DNA of 6,824 nt, from positions 1 to 6,824 of the forward strand of contig PKVB01000132.1 of assembly GCA_003131365.1 (NCBI GenBank), read 5' to 3'. The position numbers and the translations under genes were made by a program. Numbering within the stretch: position 1 is the first letter of the stretch; each line of letters begins with the position of its first letter. Shown here in pieces: positions 1 through 6,824 of the stretch. Under the pieces are notes generated by a model. It did no database searches, was not told where the DNA came from, and was given only the letters and a program-made list of their open reading frames with translations. Source of the DNA: Gemmatimonadota bacterium. Its GTDB lineage: Bacteria > Gemmatimonadota > Gemmatimonadetes > Gemmatimonadales > Gemmatimonadaceae.

Positions 1-1147
1 ACGTCAGCGTCTGGAGATCTCCGAAGCCGCGCTGGGTGCGACCGACGGCGTCCTCGGCAAAGTGCGCGAGGGCCTCATCGAGCCAAGTCGCCTCGAAGTC
101 GTTCACCAGCGGGTTCTGGAGGCGATTCCCCGCGTTGATCATGTGCTGGAACTCGTGCGCGATTGTGCCGCGTGTTCCCTGTCGCACCGAGCTCGCGCTA
201 CGGACGTTGCCGTATTTTGCTCCTAAGGGATCAGGCGCCAGGAGATAGAAGATTTCCTCCTGGTTGCTCTCTGCACATGCGCCCAATTGAGCAGTGGCAA
301 CGGGCGGGAAAAAATCGCCCGCGAAAAAAAATCCCCCAACAAAGCCGCCCGTGGTGCCCGGCGGTGTGAGCTGGTTGATCCGGCCGGTGAATAGCATGAT
401 GACGTGGCCATCATTATCGATGTCGGTGGGAGTGTTGAAATATGCGGCGTCGGTGGGATAGGTAGTGTTGTCGAATTCGTACGTGATCGAGTCCAGCTGT
501 GCCTGGGTGAACAGCGTAAGGGGCGGCCCATCGAGGGTGTCGACCATGAGAATGGCCTTTTGACTAACCGAAGCGACTACTGCTTGTGTCTGGAAAAAGC
601 TATTGCAGAGATTGCTGGAATCTGCATTCGGAATCTTCACGTTGATCGTGTCGCCGACGGCCGGTGGGGCAAGCTGCGAAACCTGAGCGCTGCGGCGGGC
701 AGAAATCCGTGAGCCGCCAAACGGAGTGGACCGTGAGCGCAGGGTAAGCCTCGAGCGCTCGAATGCGCGGACCCTGTTCTCCACCGCTTCCTGCGGCGTC
801 CGCGCCAGCGGAACCTGGTTCAGCTGAAAGCTGGACTGGGCCGCCAGATCGGCGGCCGCCTCGATGCCGAACACGCCGGTGGTCGATTTATCGGCCTTCA
901 CACTGAAGTTCGACACCACGTCGTGGAAATTGCTCGTGTTTCCGACGATGATGACATAGTCGCGGGCGCCGGAGCCAGCGGGGAGGTTGATGCCGTTGGG
1001 TATGTCGGTCGTAGTCAGAACCCGGACATCGCCGACATTCATGCTGCTGATGTCGCTCGGCTCACCAACGGGAGGCGTTACGCCGTCACCGCCGCCGCCG
1101 CACGCGACAGCCAGGATCATGACAAGGGGGACAAATCGCTTATTCAC
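1..1147 (-). CDS. Putative secreted zinc metalloprotease lipoprotein, peptidase M30-like (3' part missing)
   Basis: Reading the minus strand from a GTG at 1147 gives 382 open codons that run off the left edge, so the C-terminus is missing. The N-terminus is a lipoprotein signal: basic NKR, a hydrophobic stretch, then ILAVAC with Cys16 as the lipidation site, followed by a Gly-rich linker. Residues 331-335 read HEFQH (sequence TIAHEFQHMIN), the zinc-binding HExxH of metallopeptidases, with Glu332 the catalytic base. WLDEALAHFAED follows at 355-366; in M30/hyicolysin-like gluzincins a Glu in such a motif (here Glu358) is the third zinc ligand. About 300 residues precede the catalytic core, including DTDIDNDGH-like acidic sequence (PTDIDNDGHVIMLF) that resembles the family. 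Export to the envelope or surface and proteolysis are inferred; the substrate is unknown. It is divergent from the MarR gene. The start is supported by an AGGAG six bases upstream; an in-frame ATG nine codons in would spoil the signal peptide. Confidence 0.75.
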   Translation of the reverse strand, partial: MNKRFVPLVMILAVACGGGGDGVTPPVGEPSDISSMNVGDVRVLTTTDIPNGINLPAGSGARDYVIIVGNTSNFHDVVSNFSVKADKSTTGVFGIEAAADLAAQSSFQLNQVPLARTPQEAVENRVRAFERSRLTLRSRSTPFGGSRISARRSAQVSQLAPPAVGDTINVKIPNADSSNLCNSFFQTQAVVASVSQKAILMVDTLDGPPLTLFTQAQLDSITYEFDNTTYPTDAAYFNTPTDIDNDGHVIMLFTGRINQLTPPGTTGGFVGGFFFAGDFFPPVATAQLGACAESNQEEIFYLLAPDPLGAKYGNVRSASSVRQGTRGTIAHEFQHMINAGNRLQNPLVNDFEATWLDEALAHFAEDAVGRTQRGFGDLQTLT

Positions 1148-1153
1148 GCAAGA

Positions 1154-1158
1154 CTCCT
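1154..1158 (-). promoter_or_regulatory. Ribosome binding site deciding a GTG start (metalloprotease)
   Basis: On the minus strand AGGAG lies six bases before GTG 1147. It supports this non-ATG start, which also gives a complete lipoprotein signal peptide. A small hairpin (CGGAG, loop CAAA, CTCCG; 1170-1183) sits just upstream in the likely leader. I saw no convincing minus-strand promoter in 1148-1342. Confidence 0.6.
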
Positions 1159-1304
1159 GGGGCAGGGTTCGGAGCAAACTCCGGCTTAATACCCGCGAGC
1201 CGGGAAAAGAGCCTGTCTCGCGGTCCAATAATCTAAGGCCCAACCCGCTCGTGAAAGCAGGGAAACCTGGGGTTTGGCAGCCATTCGGGCGCCAGCGACA
1301 GCAT

Positions 1305-1333
1305 TTGCTTGCTCAAGGTCCCGGCTGTACATA
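1305..1333 (+). promoter_or_regulatory. Candidate sigma70-type promoter of the MarR gene, near-leaderless
   Basis: TTGCTT (1305-1310) and TACATA (1328-1333) are separated by 17 bases and resemble -35 and -10 elements. Transcription would begin at about 1340, only a few bases before the ATG at 1343. No Shine-Dalgarno sequence is visible before that ATG, which fits a leaderless or very short-leader message. This is a pattern match only; the rest of the 195-base divergent gap (1148-1342) shows nothing else I can name. Confidence 0.35.
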
Positions 1334-1342
1334 GACTGAACC

Positions 1343-1801
1343 ATGGCGACTGACGAGAAGCCTTCCCAGAACTTTCGCTCCCGCGAACAAGAGGCCACCC
1401 TGGGACTTCTCCGCACCGCCGATGCCGTGAAGCGCAGCCTCGCCCAAGTGATCGAGCCGCATGGCATCACTCCGCAACAGTACAACGTGCTGCGCATCCT
1501 TCGCGGCGCCGGATCCGACGGAATTCCGACGCTAACGATCGCCGAGCGCATGATTGAGCAGACTCCGGGTGTGACACGCCTGGTCGACCGCCTCGAGCGA
1601 AAAGGGCTGGTGGCGCGCACTCCCTGTCCCAAGGACAGGCGCCGCGTCTTCTGTCGAATTACTGCCAAGGGTCTCGATTTGCTGAAGGAGCTGGACGATC
1701 CGGTAAACCAGTGGGATTCGCAGGCCGTGTCTGTTCTTCCGCCTTCAGAGCTCGACACGCTCGTTGACCTGCTCGACCGCGTTCGGGCGTCGAACTACTA
1801 G
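1343..1801 (+). CDS. MarR-family winged-helix transcriptional regulator
   Basis: A complete 152-residue protein of normal MarR length. An N-terminal dimerisation helix (about 12-38) leads into the winged helix-turn-helix: TPQQYNVLRIL (43-53), TLTIAERM (63-70), the recognition helix TPGVTRLVDRLERKG (74-88), and the wing with PKDRRRVFCRIT (96-107) holding the conserved Asp-Arg-Arg of the family. C-terminal helices (about 108-150) complete the dimer interface. MarR proteins are dimeric DNA-binding factors, usually repressors released by phenolics, quinones or oxidants. Cys95 and Cys104 flank the wing, so thiol sensing is possible but not shown. The gene precedes a palindrome at 1871-1882 and a damaged doxX gene; MarR-DoxX neighbours are a recurrent arrangement, so doxX is the likely original target. 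The start has no visible Shine-Dalgarno sequence but sits right after a candidate promoter. Confidence 0.93.
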   Translation: MATDEKPSQNFRSREQEATLGLLRTADAVKRSLAQVIEPHGITPQQYNVLRILRGAGSDGIPTLTIAERMIEQTPGVTRLVDRLERKGLVARTPCPKDRRRVFCRITAKGLDLLKELDDPVNQWDSQAVSVLPPSELDTLVDLLDRVRASNY

Positions 1802-1802
1802 C

Positions 1803-1832
1803 AGGACATTCTTCATACAGTAGGACACTCTT
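1803..1832 (+). repeat. Short imperfect direct repeat after the MarR gene
   Basis: AGGACATTCTT (1803-1813) recurs as AGGACACTCTT (1822-1832), 10 of 11 bases identical, spaced 19 bases start to start, about two helical turns. It lies just after the MarR stop codon and upstream of the palindrome at 1871. It could be an accessory regulator site on one face of the helix, or chance. Confidence 0.3.
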
Positions 1833-1870
1833 GACGAGCCTTGCCCTATCCTGCAAAGTTGCACCGATTG

Positions 1871-1882
1871 TTGACTAGTCAA
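1871..1882. promoter_or_regulatory. Perfect 12-bp palindrome, candidate MarR operator
   Basis: TTGACTAGTCAA is a perfect inverted repeat with two 6-bp half-sites, the size and style of many MarR-family operators. It lies 69 bases after the MarR stop codon and about 56 bases before the first recognisable doxX codon, with an ATG at 1894 shortly downstream. Upstream TTGCAC (1859-1864) and TAGACG (1883-1888), 18 bases apart, could be weak promoter boxes that would put the palindrome in the spacer, a classical repression position. No copy of the palindrome is present in 1148-1342, so autoregulation through the same sequence is not suggested. Which protein binds is inferred from position. Confidence 0.55.
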
Positions 1883-1937
1883 TAGACGATCACATGACCC
1901 CCCAGCGACGACCAATCATGTTCCGCAACATCATCCG

Positions 1938-2213
1938 CTCGAGTTCCTCGCTCCGATCGGACTCTTTTTCGGTTTCCTGGGAAGGGTGGCGGCGTTCGGG
2001 ATCGCCGTCGATTTCGCCGTGGCGCTGTTCATGGTCCACCTTCCAAACGGCTTCTTCATGAACTGGAGCGGGCAGCAGAAAGGCGAGGGCATCGAGTTCT
2101 TCTTTCTGGCGATCGGCATCGCGATCGCGATCATGATCGGCGGCAGCGGGGCGTGGTCGGTAGACGGCGTGCTCGCTCGAAGAAAGAATTCCACCGGTCG
2201 CGTCCCGACGTAG
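1938..2213 (+). pseudogene. DoxX-family membrane protein, N-terminally truncated remnant
   Basis: The frame ending at TAG 2211-2213 encodes a recognisable DoxX C-terminal part: EFLAPIGLFFGFLGRVAAF, then a membrane helix (GIAVDFAVALF), the family-typical VHLPNGFFMNW and QQKGEG, and a last helix (FFLAIGIAIAIMI) ending in GAWSVDG. DoxX proteins are four-helix inner-membrane proteins of about 130-160 residues tied to thiosulfate/quinone or redox-stress functions. Here the first helices, roughly 60-70 residues, are absent; they would have to overlap the MarR gene. The frame is open back to a TGA at 1872-1874 but has no ATG; the ATGs at 1894 and 1918 are in another frame, and the first usable start is GTG 1986, inside the conserved region. 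I infer an internal deletion with frame change, or a sequencing error. A short functional protein from 1986 (75 residues) is the less likely alternative. Confidence 0.6.
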
Positions 2214-2221
2214 TAAAGCTT

Positions 2222-2236
2222 GCAGCTATCAGCTGC
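2222..2236. terminator. Small hairpin between convergent genes, possible weak terminator
   Basis: GCAGCT (2222-2227), loop ATC, AGCTGC (2231-2236) form a perfect 6-bp stem in the 83-base gap between the doxX remnant and the end of the hydroxylase gene. In the minus direction it is followed by AAGCTTTACT, only a short T run. In the plus direction there is none. It could slow transcription from the hydroxylase side, but the terminator call is weak. Confidence 0.3.
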
Positions 2237-2296
2237 CCAGCTCAGGCTGACCTCTCGTTCAGTTGCATTGCACAGAACGCCCCCGAGATGCCAGAG

Positions 2297-3061
2297 CTAA
2301 CGAATCGTACCTATTCGCCGCCCCGCCTCTTCCACCGCCTGGTACAGCTGATCGAATGACTCGGTCACGAAGAGAACGTCCTGAAAGTGATCGATCTCGA
2401 AGTGCTGGTTGAAAACCGCGTCCAGCGAGAACGGCCGGCGCTCGCACTTGGGGCCAAGGGCGTTCGCTGCATCGCCGTGAGAAGAGATGAGGCCGCTTCC
2501 GTAGACTTTTATCTGACCGTCTTCGCGGATTAGCCCGAACTCCACCGTGAACCAGAAGAGACGCGCCATCCGCGTGATGTCCTCGTCGTTCTCGGCGGCC
2601 GCGGCAACCTGACCATAGTGCTGGAGAAAGTCGGCGAAGACGGGATCGGCGTGAAGCGGCACGTGGCCAAAGACATCGTGGAAGATGTCGGGCTCGGGCA
2701 GGTAGTCGAGCTGCTCGCGGGTTCTTATGGTCACCGTCGTCGGAAACTTTCGCAGCGACAGGCACTGGAAGAACGCCTTGGCGGGTATGAAGCCGGAGAC
2801 GGGCACGGCTTCCCACCCCGTGGGCGGCGCCAGCCGGCGATTCACTTCCGCAAGATCGGGAACTGTCTCTCGCTTGAGACCGATAATATCCGCGCCCTTC
2901 AGAAAGATCCTGCTGCCGTTCTTTCGCAGCTCATTCATCCGGCGCTCGTAGAGCATGCCCCAGACTTCGTGGTCGTCAGGCGTGTACGACTTCCAGTCCT
3001 GTTTGATGAAGACTGCTGGATTTTCTACGAGGTCGTAGAGCGCGGCGGTTGATTGCGGCAA
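2297..3061 (-). CDS. phhA: Phenylalanine-4-hydroxylase (pterin- and iron-dependent)
   Basis: A 254-residue monofunctional enzyme of the biopterin-dependent aromatic amino acid hydroxylase family, lacking the regulatory ACT domain of animal enzymes and close to the usual bacterial length (about 260-300). It converts L-phenylalanine to L-tyrosine with tetrahydropterin and O2 in the cytoplasm, the first step of phenylalanine catabolism. The family start DDHEVWGMLYERRM is at 29-42. The active site PDIFHDVFGHVPL (124-136) supplies iron ligands His128 and His133, and FWFTVEFGLI (169-178) supplies Glu174; this matches the known 2-His-1-Glu set. GSGLISSHGD (188-197) replaces the more usual SSxGE with Asp197. 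The start is TTG 3061, with GGAG six bases upstream and no in-frame ATG nearby. It follows the histidine kinase after 40 bases and probably shares its message. The usual partners (pterin carbinolamine dehydratase, homogentisate genes) are not in the window. Tyrosine or tryptophan hydroxylase is unlikely in bacteria. Confidence 0.95.
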   Translation of the reverse strand: MPQSTAALYDLVENPAVFIKQDWKSYTPDDHEVWGMLYERRMNELRKNGSRIFLKGADIIGLKRETVPDLAEVNRRLAPPTGWEAVPVSGFIPAKAFFQCLSLRKFPTTVTIRTREQLDYLPEPDIFHDVFGHVPLHADPVFADFLQHYGQVAAAAENDEDITRMARLFWFTVEFGLIREDGQIKVYGSGLISSHGDAANALGPKCERRPFSLDAVFNQHFEIDHFQDVLFVTESFDQLYQAVEEAGRRIGTIR

Positions 3062-3067
3062 TGTCAG

Positions 3068-3071
3068 CTCC
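3068..3071 (-). promoter_or_regulatory. Ribosome binding site deciding a TTG start (phhA)
   Basis: GGAG on the minus strand lies six bases before TTG 3061 and chooses this start in a frame that otherwise stays open back into the kinase gene. It sits in the 40-base kinase-phhA gap, which holds no evident promoter or terminator and so supports co-transcription. Confidence 0.55.
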
Positions 3072-3101
3072 GGGATGCGAGAGGAGAACGCACTCTCAAA
3101 G

Positions 3102-4529
3102 CTAATTGCCGGTCTTGGGGCCTGAAAGCTTGTGGCCGGAGCGCTTGCGCAGCGGCAGGGTGAGCGTGAATACGGAGCCCACTCCCAGCGTGCTGGTGGC
3201 TGTCACGTCGCCACCCATTGCGCGCGCAAGATCGCGACTGATCGGCAGGCCGAGACCGGTGCCCCCGCTCGGAACCGAGCCGGGCGAGCGCAGCTGCACG
3301 AACGGCTCGAATATCTGATCGAGCTTTTCCTCCGGAACGCCGGAACCGGTGTCGCGAACGCGCACGCGCAGATCGTCGTCTTCCACTCTCCAATCGAGCT
3401 CGACGGCTCCGCCAACCGGCGTGAACTTCACCGCGTTGGCCAGAAGATTCACGAGGATCTGCTGCACCTTTTCGCGATCCGCGAACACGGTGAGCGAATA
3501 GTCGCCGCTTCTATGCGTGTAGCTGACGCCTTTCTTGGCGAATTGAGGCGCGACGAGCGCCTCGGCGCCGCGGAGAGTCTCCTCGATTGGTATTTCGGCC
3601 ATGGAAAGCTCGATCGGTCCTCCTTCGAGCTTCGCAAAATCGAGAATCATGTTGACGAGTGTCAGCAGGTGCTCCTGCGCCTGATGAATCCGTCCCACGT
3701 CTCTACGCTGTTCGGCGTTGAGGCCGCCGTGAATATTCTGCTGGAGGATCTCCAGGTATCCCGCCACTGCGTGCAACGGTGTCCGGAACTCATGGCTGAG
3801 GCGCGCGAACAGCTCCGATTTGATGCGATTTGCGGCTTCGGCTTCCCTGCGCGCGATTTGCTCGCCTTCGAGGGCAAGCTCCAGCTCGCGCGTGCGCTGA
3901 GCCACACGAGCGTTCAGCGACCGGTTGAGTGCCTGCATGCTCTCTTCGGTTTCGCGTCGCGCGCTCATGTCGCGAAGGAGCCAGCAAAGCGTGCTCGTTC
4001 CATCGGGGCGGGTTTCGAGAGTGGCGACGGTCGCCTCGACAGTGGCGAGCCGTCCATCGCGCACGATGGTCTCGATCATCCATTTCTCGACGTGGACTCC
4101 GTTCCCCAGCGCGTGGAGCTGTGTCTGAAATTCTGACCGGGAGCGCCCGTCTACAAACGTGACGAGGGCCTTACCGACCAGATGCTTGGCGGCCAATCCA
4201 AGCATCCCGGACGCGGCCGCGTTGGCTTCCTCGATTGTCCCCGAGTCGTCGGTCACCACATAGGGATCGGGGGCGAGATCGAACATCGTGCGGTAGCGGT
4301 TGCGCTGGATCTCGAGCAGGTTGAACGTGTCGAGGAGAGTTTCCTGCTGCGCGCGCAGCTCTTCCTCGGCAACGCTGAGCTCCTCGAACGCGTACATCAA
4401 CTCCTCATGCCGCTGATCGGATGTCTGGCGCGTCGCTCCCTCGTAGTGCGCCGCGCTGGGCTCGCGCGGCACATCGACGGAGTTGGCAAACCGCTCGGTA
4501 TCTGAGTTACTCGGAACGGGTGCTGTCAA
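3102..4529 (-). CDS. Soluble PAS-domain sensor histidine kinase
   Basis: A 475-residue kinase without signal peptide or membrane helices, so a cytoplasmic sensor. Order: a variable tail (1-38); an acidic coiled coil (40-80, HEELMYAFEELSVAEEEL); one PAS domain (about 81-190, beginning MFDLAPDPYVVTDDSGTIEE); a second helix/coil (192-238); the HisKA dimerisation domain with LSHEFRTPL (244-252) and phospho-acceptor His246; and the HATPase_c domain with N-box NLLANAVKF (361-369), G1 box DTGSGV (393-398), F-box IFEPF (406-410) and G2 box GTGLGL (423-428). All catalytic boxes look intact. It should autophosphorylate on His246 and pass phosphate to an unseen response regulator; there is no receiver domain. 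The ligand is unknown. A TGA lies two codons before TTG 4529, making TTG the first possible start, with AGGA nine bases upstream; GTG at codon 20 is the alternative. It leads a probable two-gene unit with phhA. Confidence 0.92.
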   Translation of the reverse strand: MTAPVPSNSDTERFANSVDVPREPSAAHYEGATRQTSDQRHEELMYAFEELSVAEEELRAQQETLLDTFNLLEIQRNRYRTMFDLAPDPYVVTDDSGTIEEANAAASGMLGLAAKHLVGKALVTFVDGRSRSEFQTQLHALGNGVHVEKWMIETIVRDGRLATVEATVATLETRPDGTSTLCWLLRDMSARRETEESMQALNRSLNARVAQRTRELELALEGEQIARREAEAANRIKSELFARLSHEFRTPLHAVAGYLEILQQNIHGGLNAEQRRDVGRIHQAQEHLLTLVNMILDFAKLEGGPIELSMAEIPIEETLRGAEALVAPQFAKKGVSYTHRSGDYSLTVFADREKVQQILVNLLANAVKFTPVGGAVELDWRVEDDDLRVRVRDTGSGVPEEKLDQIFEPFVQLRSPGSVPSGGTGLGLPISRDLARAMGGDVTATSTLGVGSVFTLTLPLRKRSGHKLSGPKTGN

Positions 4530-4584
4530 GTTTCAAGGTCCTGAACGTGATTGGTACACTCGACCAGAATGCTGGAAACAGATG

Positions 4585-4614
4585 ACTATACGCCACATTC
4601 ACACTAAGCCACAA
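4585..4614 (-). promoter_or_regulatory. Candidate promoter for the kinase-phhA unit
   Basis: On the minus strand TTGTGG (4614-4609) and TATAGT (4590-4585), 18 bases apart, resemble sigma70 -35 and -10 boxes. Transcription would start near 4578, giving a leader of about 50 bases to TTG 4529. It lies in the AT-richest part of the intergenic region. Pattern match only. Confidence 0.35.
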
Positions 4615-4767
4615 ACGGGATTTTGCAATAGCGAATTGTGTACATCGCGCGCTATTCTCTGCTAACTACGCGTAAAGGGCGGCCGACGCTGCACCGCGAC
4701 GCGCGCACGGGACATCAGCGAGCTTACACGCGTGAGCTTCGTGATGAAGGGTGGGGCGATATACAAG

Positions 4768-4833
4768 CAATGAGAAACTGAAATGAAGACTACCTGCCAG
4801 GGCCAGGTAGTCTTCATTTGTGTTTCAGCATTG
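4768..4833 (-). terminator. Very long hairpin, probable terminator of the BNR protein gene
   Basis: A perfect 16-bp inverted repeat (4781-4796 and 4804-4819) encloses a 7-base loop. Pairing continues outward after a 2-base mismatch with GAAAC/GTTTC (4774-4778, 4822-4826) and, past a 1-base bulge, CAATG/CATTG (4768-4772, 4829-4833), for 26 pairs in all. It begins 17 bases after the BNR gene's stop. In the minus direction the stem's end reads CTTCATTTCAGTTTCTC, a broken T-rich tail, and in the plus direction it is also T-rich, so it could act in both directions. The stem is far longer than a typical intrinsic terminator, so a dispersed repeat or RNA processing site is an alternative. Confidence 0.6.
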
Positions 4834-4849
4834 AGAAGACCGTCGCGGC

Positions 4850-6824
<1,975 letters not shown>

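Larger units (their letters stand above)
4530..4849. other. 320-base intergenic region
   Basis: This gap separates the BNR protein's stop codon from the kinase start, both on the minus strand. It is visibly more AT-rich at 4560-4670 than the flanking genes, as expected of a promoter region. It holds a candidate kinase promoter (4585-4614) and the long hairpin at 4768-4833. Between 4671 and 4767 I see only GC-rich sequence with no gene, and no credible tRNA or small ORF. Confidence 0.6.

Noticed and set aside
404..712. Plus-strand frame of 102 codons opposite the metalloprotease
   Set aside because: The minus strand is open over the whole region with a lipobox and HEFQH motif; the plus frame shows no domain.
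1186..1758. 190-codon minus-strand frame opposite the MarR gene
   Set aside because: Ser/Arg-rich shadow with no motif; the plus strand has an unmistakable winged helix.
2259..2816. 185-codon minus-strand frame overlapping the hydroxylase
   Set aside because: Arg/Ser/Pro-rich translation in a shifted frame inside a well-identified gene.
3132..4136. 334-codon open frame on the plus strand opposite the kinase gene
   Set aside because: No domain is visible, while the minus strand encodes every histidine kinase box; it is a mirror of GC-rich codon use.
4530..4767. Possible tRNA or small RNA gene in the intergenic region
   Set aside because: No cloverleaf or other RNA fold could be traced, and no small ORF has a ribosome binding site.

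Overview
The window looks like a chromosomal segment of a high-GC Gram-negative soil or freshwater bacterium. The gene set (a large Asp-box/BNR propeller protein with a FlgD-like tail, an M30-like metalloprotease lipoprotein, a MarR/DoxX pair, a pterin-dependent hydroxylase) and the frequent GTG/TTG starts recall Gemmatimonadota. That assignment is inferred from gene style; there is no marker gene.

Layout, left to right. (1) 1-1147, minus strand: a secreted lipoprotein carrying an HEFQH zinc-protease motif, cut by the left edge. It is read only if a GTG start is accepted. (2) 1148-1342: divergent intergenic region with a possible near-leaderless promoter for the next gene. (3) 1343-1801, plus strand: a complete MarR-family regulator. 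(4) 1802-1937: a short region with a perfect 12-bp palindrome, a likely MarR operator. (5) 1938-2213, plus strand: the C-terminal part of a DoxX-family membrane protein without its N-terminal half, probably a decayed target gene. (6) 2214-2296: convergent gap with a small hairpin. (7) 3102-4529 then 2297-3061, minus strand: a soluble PAS histidine kinase followed after 40 bases by phenylalanine-4-hydroxylase, both starting at TTG and probably one transcript. (8) 4530-4849: a 320-base intergenic region with a candidate kinase promoter and a very long hairpin that probably terminates the next gene. (9) 4850-6824, minus strand: the C-terminal 657 residues of a large BNR/sortilin-like propeller protein, cut by the right edge.

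How the parts may work together: the MarR protein probably repressed or sensed for the adjacent doxX copy through the palindrome, but that target now looks broken. The kinase has no receiver domain and no response regulator in view, so its link to the hydroxylase rests on co-orientation and spacing only. The two edge genes encode exported proteins and look independent of the middle.

I found no tRNA, rRNA, CRISPR array, transposase or phage gene. Most of the window is ordinary. The items most worth a second look are the MarR/palindrome/broken doxX arrangement, the long hairpin at 4768-4833, and the kinase-hydroxylase pairing.
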